In this document: positions 39,061-49,860 of the stretch, one piece after another
How the letters are laid out: the number at the start of each line of letters is the position of its first letter
Position numbering within the stretch: the stretch's first letter is position 1
From: Alitta virens
Taxonomy: Eukaryota > Annelida > Polychaeta > Phyllodocida > Nereididae
Length of the DNA stretch: 64,000 bases
Assembly: GCA_932294295.1 (NCBI GenBank)
Contig: OW028574.1
Span: forward strand, 15,820,215-15,884,214
Direction of reading: 5' to 3'
Translations under genes and position numbers: made by a program
The notes under the pieces: model-generated
Database searches by the model: none
What the model was told of the DNA's origin: nothing
Seen by the model: the letters and a program-made list of their open reading frames with translations, nothing else

Positions 39061-40792
39061 AAGCCTGAGAAACTCCATTTCTTTTTTCAGTGATGACACG
39101 TAGGCATGGGGACAATGTGGCCCCAAAATAACAGGTTTTAATTAAGGAGTTCATATGAAGAGTATCTTATTTCATTTTCCATTAGATTATGTTATTACCG
39201 AGTCCTTGCGTCTTCTCCAAAAGTAAACCTGTCTGACGACGTTTCGGAAACGAATAACAGAAACCGGAAGTCAGCAAAACAAGGTGATGATGCGGCGCAA
39301 AAAGATTGCATTTGTCACATTTTATAAAATAAATAGAAGAATTACCTTTAAAAATTTATAACAGGGGTTTGAAGCAAGAATTTGAAATATGATATTATTT
39401 GTTATTCTATGTTGTAAGACAGCGTTTCTCAAGAGTTTTTCACGGACACAAACTAGAACCCCCCGGGGGTTGGAGATTCAGCATTTGCAATGGCACCAGC
39501 ATTTTCAAATAAATGCATTCAAAATAGTTACATTTAAACTGCTATTGATAATGTAATTAGTACCTTTATGTAGAGATATAAATACAATGCATAAAACATA
39601 CAGAATCGTCTTTTCGTGATGTTTTTGCTACAAAAAAGTTTTCACTCAAATATAAGCATGATAAGCAACGTGCATGTTTTGACTCATACCATACCAAAAA
39701 AAAAGACATCACTTTTTTCTTGAATTGAAATTTCAAATGGCAAAATACTACAAGCCGTTAAAGCACTGAGAGGATGAATTTAATCACTCAAAAGACTTGA
39801 AGCCACAATCTTCACCAGGAGCGTCATAATCAAAGAATTCCTGGAGGACAATTAAGCATTGCCATGGCAACACGATTGAGAAATGTCTCCCACAGCCCTG
39901 GCAATCAGCACGTGACTCCAGAGAAAGTATCATTAGGAAGTCAAAGTCGTCCTTATTGCAGATTAATATTAAAAGTCATTAGTAAATCACAACATCATTA
40001 TTTGATTCCATTTTGGACAATATTAAAGCTTACTTAGAACAATTGAGCATAATTAGGATTGCCATAGAATTGAGGACACCTATTTGACTTGCATTAAGTT
40101 CACCCAATGAAGTGTCATATTCTCCAGAAAGGCTGAAGTGTTTTGCTAATATGATTAACATCCCGAGAAGTGCCAATTACAAAGCTTTTCACGGATCAGA
40201 AAAAAAAACATCGATCACTGCTGTTATCGAGTCATAAGCTTCGTCCTGTGCAAATTTATTCTGAAAATCGAAACAAGATGCCTCACCGAAAAGAAGAATC
40301 ATCGAAACCGCAAGAATTTGCTCAGAGTAAAAAATGATAAAAAACGAATACCTCTGGAATATTTCGTTTTATGGACCACACTAAGTAAAGAACGGCAAAT
40401 AAAATACTGTATAAAACAAATGCTTACTACTGAGACTGAAAGACTTTTTGTACAGTATTTTCTTGTCACTTAAATTTGTATCGTTCCTCATCTTTTAGCA
40501 ATGTGGTTTAAAACTAAGTACTTGAGAGACTTTTGCACCAGCTAATGTATGTACTCTGTCAACCCAAAGTCACACTAATCTCTAAATTATCTCTCACAGT
40601 CAAATACAGTGTAACAAGGGATAATAATTGCTGATCTAACATCCTTTTTAAAAACATTCAAAACACACAAACCCTGAGATCTACCAGGCCCTGATAGGTC
40701 TATAAATATTAATCAAATCCTCATTTCTTTCCCGGAGACTAGCAAAGGATTTCGAAGGTTCTGGAGGTCTACAGACGAGAAAATCGACTTAC

Positions 40793-40986
40793 CGAAGTTC
40801 CCCTGCCAGTTTCTGGAGGTCTTCATTCTGCTTCTTGAGGGCATCTAGCTCCGCGAGGGCCTTTACGAGCTGTCGTTCTGTCCTCTCATTCACATCGCTG
40901 GACTGGTACAAAGTTGTGCTCATGTAAAGCAAAACTAGGAGCCAGAAAAGTAGAAGACCCACGATCACTCTCCACGTTCCCTTCAT
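40793..40986 (-). CDS. FUT8: FUT8 coding exon 1: start codon, signal-anchor, start of coiled coil
   Basis: This exon encodes residues 1-65 of an alpha-1,6-fucosyltransferase, the Golgi type II membrane enzyme that moves fucose from GDP-fucose to the innermost GlcNAc of N-glycans. Seen: a short basic tail MKGTWR, a hydrophobic span of about 20 residues (roughly 7-27), then a charged helical stretch. The segment KKQNEDLQKLAGELR closely matches human FUT8 KQQNEDLRRMAESLR. The donor is CTTCG|GTAAGT; codon 65 is split after two bases. I chose the ATG at 40986-40984 because it lies just before the hydrophobic span, as in vertebrate FUT8, and has A at -3. The reading frame stays open to the acceptor at 41007, so an upstream exon could in principle add residues; I think this unlikely. 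The exon continues as 5' UTR to 41006. Confidence 0.9.
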
Positions 40987-41006
40987 CCTCACCAGCAATG
41001 CCCGAC
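40987..41006 (-). other. FUT8: FUT8 5'-UTR part of the first coding exon, with acceptor
   Basis: Twenty bases lie between a good acceptor (a T-rich tract ending TTTTGCAG, with AG at 41008-41007) and the start codon at 40986. The acceptor implies at least one non-coding first exon further up, above 41007, which I could not locate. Seen: acceptor and open frame. Inferred: the 5'-UTR role, by analogy with FUT8 genes that have untranslated first exons. Confidence 0.7.
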
Positions 41007-41267
41007 CTGCAAAACACAAAGCAAAGTTTTGCATGTGAAATTCAGAATACAAACCAATTGATGTCTTTTATTTGACCAGCAAACAGGTGCATTCAATATA
41101 CAAAGCAAACTGATGGAAGTGATGTTGCATTGAAATACTAATACACATTTGTGGCTCAAAAATACTAACCGAATTGATGCATAACAAATACTAAGCGAAC
41201 TGAAACTTTACAAAGACTAAGTGAATTTATACATGAGTTGAATAATTTACTAAAATCAACATACGAC

Positions 41268-41440
41268 TACATGGCCAGCCAAATGTGCCACGTGCGTTTT
41301 TCATGCGAAGGATAAACGCATGGAAAATGCATGGTTTTTGCCTAATCATCACATTATCATGATTAGATAAATATAATAAGGTGAAAACCATGCGTTTATC
41401 CAAACTCATGGAAAACGCACGTGGCACATTTGGCCATGTA
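41268..41440. repeat. 173-bp foldback palindrome upstream of the first FUT8 coding exon
   Basis: The left arm runs through TACATGGCCA, AAATGTGCCACGTGCGTTTT and GGATAAACGCATGG. The complement of the right arm has the same words in the same order, differing by a 3-base insertion and a few substitutions. Pairing continues weakly inward (CATGGTTTT..CCT). The centre contains CATTATCATGATTAGATAAA, which occurs again near 41915. There is no coding capacity. It resembles a foldback MITE, and the RNA could form a long hairpin. Confidence 0.85.
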
Positions 41441-41906
41441 CCTCAAGTACCTCTAGTTCAACTAGTCTCGTTTAGACTGTTACTAAGGCCAATATAATGA
41501 ACTTTTTTTTTATCTACATTTTTAAACAAACTGTTGTTCAAATTTTTTTATAAACTAAATATTGTCCATATTTCTAAACACCAATCATAAACTACAACTA
41601 CTTTTTGCTTATACCAAAGGACAAAATTAGTTTCCATAGAAAACCATGCAGAGGTGGTCCTAAATATCTTACTGTCAATCTGATGTAACTGTATCTGCAT
41701 TCAATGCACAACTACAACTTCGTCTGCTCTCAATCGGAGTCAAATCATTCTAGGAATACTCATTTAATCAAGACCCAGCCTCCAGCTCTATCCAAATTGA
41801 AAGAAGAGAATTATCTCTACTTCATTTGGGACCAAATTCAAGAGGAAATCAGGGCCAAAATTGACAGACAGGGCTTAAATAACACACAAAAGACCCTACA
41901 CAGGAT

Positions 41907-41937
41907 AAATCATTACATTATCATGATTAGATAAATA
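41907..41937 (+). repeat. Second copy of the centre of the 41.3 kb palindrome
   Basis: 31 bases match 41343-41373 with two differences; the shared core is ACATTATCATGATTAGATAA. The palindrome arms are not present here. Confidence 0.8.
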
Positions 41938-43082
41938 GCCCATCTTGAAGCTAATTTCATATGTTAAATGTAGTTAGCATTCAGACCAGAGGCATTTATT
42001 GAATTATCCTAGATATACGACAATTATATCAATAGACATTTAACTACTCTTAGCCGCAAGCTATCTGAATTTTAATTGACTCATAAGCTGGCTCATGTTA
42101 AACATGTTTATTTACAGAGGGATCTTGGATGAACTTGAGTCTCTCGTTCACCCAAGGAGGGATCAATCCCATTTAAACCTGACTACTAAGACTACCGGCT
42201 TGCAAGTACGACCTGAGGCCTTTACATAATTCTTATCTTATCTTACTATTAATTACACAGAAATAAAGGAGGTTGATACTAAGCTTCACCCAAGATTAGG
42301 GATCATCACATACGAGTTGTAGAAATTCAAACCAAGCTCCTTTAAAAAAAGCCTCATGTACTTAAACTAACCCAGTGGATATGAACAAGATCCAAAAAAT
42401 AACAACGTAGAATGACATAGATGTCTCTAAAATTACATCTCATTTTGTGAATGGGGAGTCTATTAATTGTAGCTATGATGAGACAAGAGAAATATCGAGT
42501 AAGTTCTGTTTTTTTTCCCTCCTTTTTTTTTTTGGTTTTTGTTTTGGCTGCCATTTCCAGGAGCGAAATGAAATGAATCTTGTCAGCTTCATTATCAGAG
42601 GAAACAACTTATCATGGTTCATTAAATACAATCAGTTGTTTGAAAAAATTAGGGCCTGCTGCAGAAAGTGAAAAACAGGGAATACCACCCTACTCAACCT
42701 ACTCAATGTTATTCAATGAAGTATCTGAGAATCAGAGAAAAGACGAAATTAAGACAGATGCCTGTCTAGCATGCCTTGGGTCGATATAAAACGATGAATT
42801 ATGGAATAAAAAGGGAAATGAAAGACACACAAATGAAAATTTACTATAATCAGTTGGATGCTGGCTGGCAGCATGTACCAATGTTCTAATTTGCAAGACA
42901 TGTCTGCATCCATTACATTTTGTGATTACACTGATAAATGGGATTTTCTGTGCCATGAGTATGATGATGTAGACATATTGAGGTACGTAGGAGATAATTG
43001 ACAATAATGCTCAAATCACCTTTTACCAAAGGAAACCACTATGATGGCAATTTAGTAGTTGCAGTTAGTGTAGTACATAATT

Positions 43083-43190
43083 CAGTAGCAGCAGCAGCAG
43101 TAGCAATAGCAGCAGCAGCAGCAGTAATAGTAGTAGCAGTTACTAGTTTACTAGTACTTAGCAGAAGAAGAAAGTAGTAGTATTGGAGAA
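43083..43190 (+). repeat. CAG/TAG triplet repeat
   Basis: GCAGCAGCAGCAGTAGCAAT and similar triplets (CAG, TAG, AAT), changing to AGTAGTAG and GAAGAAG farther right. Confidence 0.9.
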
Positions 43191-43730
43191 GAAAAGGTAG
43201 ATGAATGTATTAACTCTAAAAATATAAATTTCTCAGTGAAATACTTATTTAAATGCTTTATTGAATTAACTTCATGGAATAATATTGCAGATTGTTAGAC
43301 CACCTAGATCTCATTGACTTAGGCTCACAATCTACAAATTAATCACAAAATGAATCTGTCAATCAAAATTACAGTATGCACCCACCCTAATCAGTCTACT
43401 CCACATGGAGGTGTCAAGTTAACCTTCTGAAGTACATTTGTACAAAACCTCATGTTTAGTCCAGACAATATCTATTATCTAACTAGCAAATATCACATAG
43501 AAACGTCAGACAGCAATTGCATTAAGAGCTGGCCTTTATATACAGAAACATGGCAGGCATTATCTGATTAATAACAACCTTATTTTCCACAATATGAATA
43601 TGGGATGCTACACATAAGGATTATATCACAGACTGTATGTCAGGTATCAAAGGAGGAAATAAAATCCTAATGTGAATATAAGCCTATGTAATTTACTAAA
43701 AGCAAACACATATTGCATTTTTCTCACAGT

Positions 43731-43754
43731 GCAGCTAGATGGTCCAGTGGTAAG
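43731..43754 (+). repeat. SINE-B head fragment running into a GATA array
   Basis: GCTAGATGGTCCAGTGGTAA resembles the SINE-B A-box region (TGGTCTAGTGGTAAGACGCT on the minus strand at 44.1 kb) and passes directly into (GATA)n with no B box. Confidence 0.6.
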
Positions 43755-43808
43755 ATAGATAGATAGATAGATAGATATAGATAGATATAGACAGACAGAC
43801 AGAGAGAC

Positions 43809-43841
<33 letters not shown>

Positions 43842-43842
43842 T
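43752..43842 (+). repeat. (GATA)n/(GACA)n microsatellite
   Basis: About 90 bases of GATA, with an internal block of ACAGACAGACAGAGAGACAG. It directly adjoins the SINE-B head fragment on its left. Confidence 0.92.
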
Positions 43843-43911
43843 GGAAAGTGCAGCCCTCTAAGACAAGTCCTTGCCGCTATCGAGGGTTGATTGATGATGT
43901 GAGGGAGATGA

Positions 43912-44117
43912 GTCCACCCATGTTACACATTTACCCCATTGGTGGGATCTTTTACTTGCCTCAGCATAGACATTGAGAACAAGGGACCACCAATTTAACA
44001 TCTCATCCAAACGACATCCAGCTGGGATGTCGCTTGTGAAGGCTGCATAATTCGGGATTTAACCCGGGTCCTTCAGAGGAGCAGGAGAGCGTCTTACCAC
44101 TAGACCACCCAGCTACC
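43912..44117 (-). repeat. SINE-B copy with tRNA-like head
   Basis: On the minus strand an A box (TGGTCTAGTGGTAAGACGCT, 44088-44107) and a B box (GGGTTAAATCCC, about 44054-44065) are followed by a body. On the plus strand the body reads ACATTTACCCCATTGGTGGG, GATCTTTTACTTGCCTCAGC and ATTTAACATCTCATCCAAAC. The head resembles tRNA genes that begin with a TGGTCTAGTGG-type segment, but no complete cloverleaf is present. Confidence 0.82.
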
Positions 44118-45462
44118 TTGTGCTCACGTTCATGCAATGAAAAAACTCCTCAAAGTCTCAAAACTGACTGAGCTCCAGACCAGCAGGATTGAAACACGAC
44201 AACGTTCGTTCAGTTGGTTATCATGATTATAGTGTCCTGGATTTTTATATCCATTATTGACCCATCTATATTTTTTGATATTTTGTACTCTACATTGTTT
44301 CATTTTTTAGTAAAGCCACATACATCAGCTGGTGTCACCTACCAAACATCAATACGTATGTACTGTTAGTTTCATAAAAAACTATAGACGGCTATTGACT
44401 ATTGACTATAGACGGCTGTAGCGACCTATACCTGACTGTGATCTAAACATGCTAATTCCAGCTGCTTCTGTCCACTTCTACAGCTAATAGTCGGCTTTCA
44501 TTTATCACCAGAAAAGTGTAAACATTGGCACATGTAAGAAATAAATGTATTATATCATAAATATGTAATTTTAGATCCGGGTTTGAGTTTTTCATGAAGC
44601 TAACTGTACTATGTTCCATTATGTGGTTTTTAATAAAATAGTTGTTCGAATAGTTCAAATAATATAGCATACATTCTGGATTGAAACCCACGCATGATTT
44701 TCTGGCAGTGCACCATCTGCAGTGAGTCTTATCATCTGGGCAGGCACCCAAAGAAACAAGTAGAAATAGCTGACCGTGCCATTAAATCATCAGGACAGAA
44801 CAATTATATGTAATAACGTGCTACCACAAGTGTCAGTCTGCATTAACCACAGAACATAAGAAGAATGCTAATTATACTAAGTAGTCTACTAACAGGCATA
44901 TCACACGGAGGTGCAGGGTTGCTTGATATCACACCTGTACTGTAGTTCATTTGGTGATTATAAATTAGTAACGCCTAAATATTATTTTGGTCATCTAATA
45001 TGATTAGGCTGCTCAAAATGATATAATTGAAATATTCCTTCAATACATTCATGAAGGTTCTTTCTCACTGGTTCATATGTCAATTGAAAGATTAAAATTT
45101 CACTTTTAAAATCATTTCATTGAAATGCTTTCAATGCAACGTTATCCTCAGACATTTTAGAATAACACACAAAATAAAAAGCATGACTGGGATGAATAAT
45201 AAATGAATTAAATCACTTAACAAAAGCAGCACTTATCAATGTAATACAATAGTACAATATTCAAACTGATCATGCTCATGAATTTCAGTCAGACTGACAT
45301 CCTGAACTGAAAATACTTTTGGCTAGAAAGTGAGAATAGTAGATAAAATGAAAAAGACTAATTAGACTGATTATGACCACAACTGATTTCCAGTCCATAT
45401 GACCTCCACTACCTGCTTATTACAGTGGTAATAAGAGAAACAAGGTGGAGGGTGTCAGATAT

Positions 45463-45772
45463 CGTATTTACTCGAATAAACGCCCCCCTCAAATAGAAGC
45501 CCACCCCCAGTGTCACCTCGAATAGCAGCCCAGGGCAGCTGCCTTCTAAAAATAATAATGGCCTCCCTATAATAGAAGCCCCTCCCAGCATCAAGCAGGT
45601 AAAACTCAAGAAATTATAGTGTGTCAGGGTTATTTTTGTACATTTCTCGTGTGTCCTTTATTGCCTTTAAAATATTAGAAGCCCACCTCGAATAGACGCC
45701 TACCTCAAATAAAGGCCCTGCTGAGATAGCCTCTAAACAATAGAAGGAATGGCTTTTATGTGAGTAAATACG
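45463..45772. mobile_element. Inverted-repeat element with CGTATTTACTC ends
   Basis: The left end CGTATTTACTCGAATAAACG matches the complement of the right end (CGTATTTACTCACATAAAAG) over the first 11 bases. Inside, CCTCGAATAGAAGCCC-type words recur at least six times with changes (near 45490, 45517, 45553, 45680, 45695, 45705). About 310 bp, non-coding. It resembles widespread short DNA elements of animals with CTCGAATAAACGCC repeats; the superfamily is uncertain and no target duplication is clear. Confidence 0.6.
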
Positions 45773-46128
45773 GCATTCTAGACATTATCAACCAGCTGAG
45801 ATCTTACACTAAATCATTTTAGTAGATGTGACTACCACTGCGGCTCATAGCTTTCAGTAATGCTGACATTTTACTGTAAATAATATCATCATATATAACT
45901 GAGATGTTACTCTGAAGCGATCTCAGCATATACGACTTACACTTGCATATATATAGCTTTCAGTAATGATGGTCATGATAGCACAGAAACAAGGCTTATT
46001 ATACCCATTAGCTCCATGGTGCAAGCATTGTCTCCATGGTGCAAGATAGGAAGTCAAAACACAATGGGCATAGATAGCTGCATAGACAATGATGGAGGCA
46101 AGAGATCTCCCAGTACAATCCTTTCGGA

Positions 46129-46163
46129 CGGGGTTGGGAGGGGGGGGGGAAGGGGGGGGGGAG
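46129..46163 (+). repeat. G-rich tract with strong quadruplex potential
   Basis: Runs of G4, G3, about G10 and about G10 separated by TT, A and AA lie within 35 plus-strand bases. Confidence 0.8.
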
Positions 46164-47329
46164 ATGTGAGGTCTGAGTTTGAGATTTATAGGATGTTACA
46201 AAAGGAACACCCCCAGCTCTCTACACAATAACTGTCACAGAGGCCTATTAATTCAGCCATGAGCCATCGATTCTTTGTCTCTGCTGAAAATTATGGGACT
46301 CCACTTATCCCTGAATTAGGGAACACCACAAGTCCTTGGGGGCCCTCAAAGTCATATAACATGGTTTGTACAAGCCCTGTCATTGCTTAGATTGCATTGA
46401 GTCACATTGAGATGACTGGAAGATATGCAACTGTGTCAGACATTATTGCTAGCCTTTCACCCACCATGCCTCTTTAACTGCAATTTATGTAATGCCATGC
46501 ACATGAGAGCCCTTTCAAAACCTCTTCAAGCCATTCCCAACTCATTTACAAGTCATATAGCCCCCAGAAATTGCTCATAAATCACTGCAAAACATGCATT
46601 AGGCAATCGATCCATGTAGGTTTATAATCAAGGATATATCCTAGGATTAAAATCACTGATGAAGTGATCAAAATACCTTGCTTCCTTGACCTAGATGTGC
46701 TAAATCTTTAAAATGCATACTGACTTGAGGTTTCCCATTTCTTTGAAACGTTGCTTTAACGCACTCCAAACCTTATCATCTCATCATTAGTATTCATTAC
46801 GTATCGTTCTGGCGGCTGTCCATACAAGCAGACAAATTTCAGATCAGTAATTATGAAGCTTTAATTAATAGAATAACTAAGAACATAATAAGTTTCATCT
46901 CCGGATTCCATTCTATTCTATTTAAAATAAACTTAAGGAATTCAATCCCACCGAATTTTAAGTGACATGAGTCAAATTTGACAGAATATCCAAATATAGC
47001 TAATTTAAAAGCTCCAGGTCTTTGTTGTTAAATTACTATCAAAGGAGTTCACAGCAAAACTTGGATAAACATGCTAAAAACATGACATATTCCGGTGCTG
47101 CAACAGCACGTGCCACATTTTCTATTAAAACTTTGAAACTATCCCACTCCGCTTGACAGCAAGGCATCACATAGTACATGCACTCTGGTCATGTGCAGAT
47201 CCGATTAAAGTTTTAAAAAGTGGAGCACAAGCTTAATTACTCATCTTCTTACAACCCTTTTATATTTTCTATGGAGAAAATGTAAAAGAACCAACATGTT
47301 ACATATTTTCTGTAAAAGAAACAGGTTTT

Positions 47330-47460
47330 CTATCTATTTATATAGCTATCTATCTATCTATCTATACATATAATCTATCTATCTATCTATCTATCTATAC
47401 ATATAATCTATCTGATCTATCTATCTATCTAAGTAGTTGTCTCCATGAGCTATCTATCTA
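47330..47460 (+). repeat. (TATC)n microsatellite abutting a SINE-A head
   Basis: Blocks of TATC are broken twice by TATACATATAATC and once by AAGTAGTTGTCTCCATGAGC. The right end meets the SINE-A head at 47461. Confidence 0.92.
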
Positions 47461-47560
47461 ACAGCCATCCAACTTAGGCTAGACTGAGAATTGAACCCGG
47501 GACCCAGTGGTTGGAACTTGGAAGCCTAGTGTGCTACCACTGAGCTAGGCCCCCAGACAC
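47455..47560 (-). repeat. SINE-A head joined to a TATC microsatellite
   Basis: The minus strand carries an A box (TGGTAGCACACTAGG, about 47525-47539) and a B box (GGGTTCAATTCTC, about 47487-47499), followed by AGCCTAAGTTGGATGGCTGT. The rest of the SINE-A body is absent. Sequence switches directly to a (TATC)n array ending at 47460. Confidence 0.82.
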
Positions 47561-48162
47561 ATACATTTACACCCAAATACATAAACTGCAATAGGACATA
47601 TTTCATAAAAGGTAGTTATTAAATAGAATACCTCCAAAGAGCAGCAAATCTAGCGGTATTAAACATATAAATATGACCAAGATGCTCCATGAAAATCATA
47701 AAATGTTGCTGACAAAGTACAACCAAATCACGTGCGAATCCCTGAAGTCAATTTCAGAACTAAAGTTTTTACCCCAAAAATTATTTATTTTTTACGATCA
47801 GCTGCCTGAGCTGAGATAGCAGTGAAAAACTAAATAGTAATAAAAAAAAGGGCAACCATAAAATACCAGAAACTGGAAACTTTTGTAGAACTATTTAGAT
47901 ATCAATTTCACAAAAGCAGGAAATATAAGAAATTATTTACAACATCCTTGCCAACTGCCTCCTATGTTAGACCAGAGTAATAAAATCAAATGAAAGCTGT
48001 CTTTTGGATTTCAACAACACCTTACACCTGGGTGCACAGGGTAATACTTGGATTGAATTCCCAGTTGTACATATATATAAAGTCATGAAAGGAGCTGAGA
48101 AAATGCAATTCACAATATCAGTGACAAGAAGAAGTATAAATACTATAGTATATATCCAAGAC

Positions 48163-48249
48163 GAAGTTCTTGGGTATATTGTGTTCCTGAGTAGATAATC
48201 CAATCATGGAGGTATTATAGCTCCATGATGCAATATACCCAAAAACTTC
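48163..48249. repeat. Nested hairpin
   Basis: The outer arms GAAGTTCTTGGGTATATTG (48163-48181) and the complement at 48231-48249 differ by one base. An inner perfect 9-bp stem (ATCATGGAG/CTCCATGAT, 48203-48211 and 48221-48229) has a 9-base loop. Confidence 0.78.
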
Positions 48250-48391
48250 TTAAAGTCCTTATAATGGGCGAGTACTTCTCGTAATCTGGGTGACTTCGAC
48301 AATTTTTTTTTTAATAGGGAGAGACTGTCAATTTTTAACTGCAACATACGTCCACATTATATGGAAACTGTCTTACTATAAAGTGTCTTAG

Positions 48392-48450
48392 AGCATGGAG
48401 TCATAAGCACATGGAGTCATAACCACTCCTTGTGCTTATGATTACATGCT
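48392..48450. repeat. 19-bp inverted repeat
   Basis: AGCATGGAGTCATAAGCAC (48392-48410) pairs with 48432-48450 with two mismatches. CATGGAGTCATAA also repeats directly at 48412. Confidence 0.75.
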
Positions 48451-48509
48451 TAGAGTGACTGATAAGCCCATGTGCGCTCACTATACTGTGTTTTGTTAAG
48501 TGCTACCAT

Positions 48510-48538
48510 GGAGACAAGAGCCGACTACTCTTGTCTCC
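48510..48538. repeat. Perfect 11-bp hairpin
   Basis: GGAGACAAGAG and CTCTTGTCTCC flank a 7-base loop (CCGACTA). It is not followed by a T-run on either strand. Confidence 0.85.
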
Positions 48539-49169
48539 CTTGTGTCCCTGCTGTGAATGATTACCGAACAACCATACTACAAATACATATTTATGCAATA
48601 AGTCAAACCAACTACTTTGAATAGGATATCTTAGAGGTTAAGAAGTCTTGGACCTTACCTGAAGCCCTTTAGGATGTAGAATGAGACGCTTAATGACATC
48701 CTACTATTCCATAAAAAAATCTAGAATCTACAATTGAAATCCTTGCTGCCATTGTGTATAATATAGCTAAAATCTATGCAAAGTGCAGCCGCCTCGAACT
48801 CCATTATGGAACATCGCCCCCAGCTATCCTAGACTTGTGCAGTGTGGCGGCATTAGGCAATACAGAGCAGGTGTGACCACCAGCTAGCAAGTTGAAGATA
48901 CTCTTTTGTTGTCTTATAAGTTATAAGTCAGATATATAACTGTTTAACAGTTACTATACATTCAATAATAAGATAACTCTTGGCAAATGGTACTGGTCTG
49001 TATTGTATTATTGTGAGCATTGTATAGTGTTGTGGCATATTGCATTGTATTTATATGGCATCATTTTCCACATTCATAGTGAACAATTTAAAATTTTGAT
49101 GACTTTCGAAATATAGGTAAAAATATTTTTTAAGAGAAATTTGTATGTCTTCACATCCATCAAACATGA

Positions 49170-49240
49170 ACTACACATTTACTCCATGGGTGGGGTCTTT
49201 TATTGTCCCAGTATAAACACAGAGCATGGAGTCACTAGAG
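49170..49240 (-). repeat. SINE-B body fragment
   Basis: CTACACATTTACTCCATGGG, GGGGTCTTTTATTGTCCCAG and TAAACACAGAG follow the SINE-B body order. No head is visible. Confidence 0.65.
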
Positions 49241-49823
49241 TAAAGACAATAAATTGGGTATAAACTTCAGTGAAGTGGTCTTAGTAGTGAGATGGTGGTC
49301 TTAAGACGTGGTTTTATTGCACCACAATTAAGAATAATCATTACTGGTATATGTACGCATTTAGATCACCACTTAATATATATAGGCCACACGTTTAAGT
49401 GATCCCCAACTGAAGTCTCAAAGGTTGGGTTCTACAGGATTGTCCTTTATTCCTTAACATGGCACCAGTTTATTCTACCACTATAACTGCATGGTATTAA
49501 TGCAACGAAAACAACTTCTTGCAACTAAAGTCACGTTGCTCATATCATATATCGAGAGTCTACATTTAATTAAGAAAGTTCTTATCAGAAAAGCTTTTTT
49601 GCTAAGATCTCTGCTATTTACCCTGCCCCACAGCCATTTTTGACAAAAAAGTTCAACTTGTCTCACAAGTTAGTCACTTTTAGTCAGTTTTATTCTACTA
49701 AATGTCAAACCACAGAATCCAGAATATAATGTAGTTTTGGTTTGTTTGGTTTATATGGGTTTTTTCATTTGTAGGCTCACATTTTAGTCAAACAAATATT
49801 CTGTTTATCAAAGCCACACATGA

Positions 49824-49824
<1 letters not shown>

Positions 49825-49858
<34 letters not shown>
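49825..49858. repeat. (TA)n dinucleotide repeat
   Basis: About 17 uninterrupted TA units directly to the left of the minisatellite at 49859. Confidence 0.95.

Positions 49859-49860
<2 letters not shown>

Larger units (their letters stand above)
14282..40792 (-). other. FUT8: FUT8 intron 1 (about 26.5 kb)
   Basis: This intron lies between the donor at 40792-40791 and the acceptor at 14283-14282. It carries most of the repeats annotated separately: the AGATAGCAT inverted-repeat elements, pogo-like relics, the triplet array at 28.3 kb, SINE-B copies and G-tracts. In 14.3-16.3, 19.4-20.6, 20.7-23.0, 27.0-28.2, 30.0-32.7, 34.0-35.9 and 37.3-40.7 kb I see no gene, only unique or decayed AT-rich sequence apart from the listed sites. 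Single open frames of 60-176 codons occur but have no splice support or recognised domain. Confidence 0.85.

Noticed and set aside
48163..48249. microRNA precursor
   Set aside because: The outer stem is separated from the inner stem by a very unequal internal loop (21 bases against 1), which is not a Dicer-type hairpin.
48510..48538. Intrinsic terminator
   Set aside because: The perfect stem is not followed by a T-run, and the mechanism belongs to bacteria.
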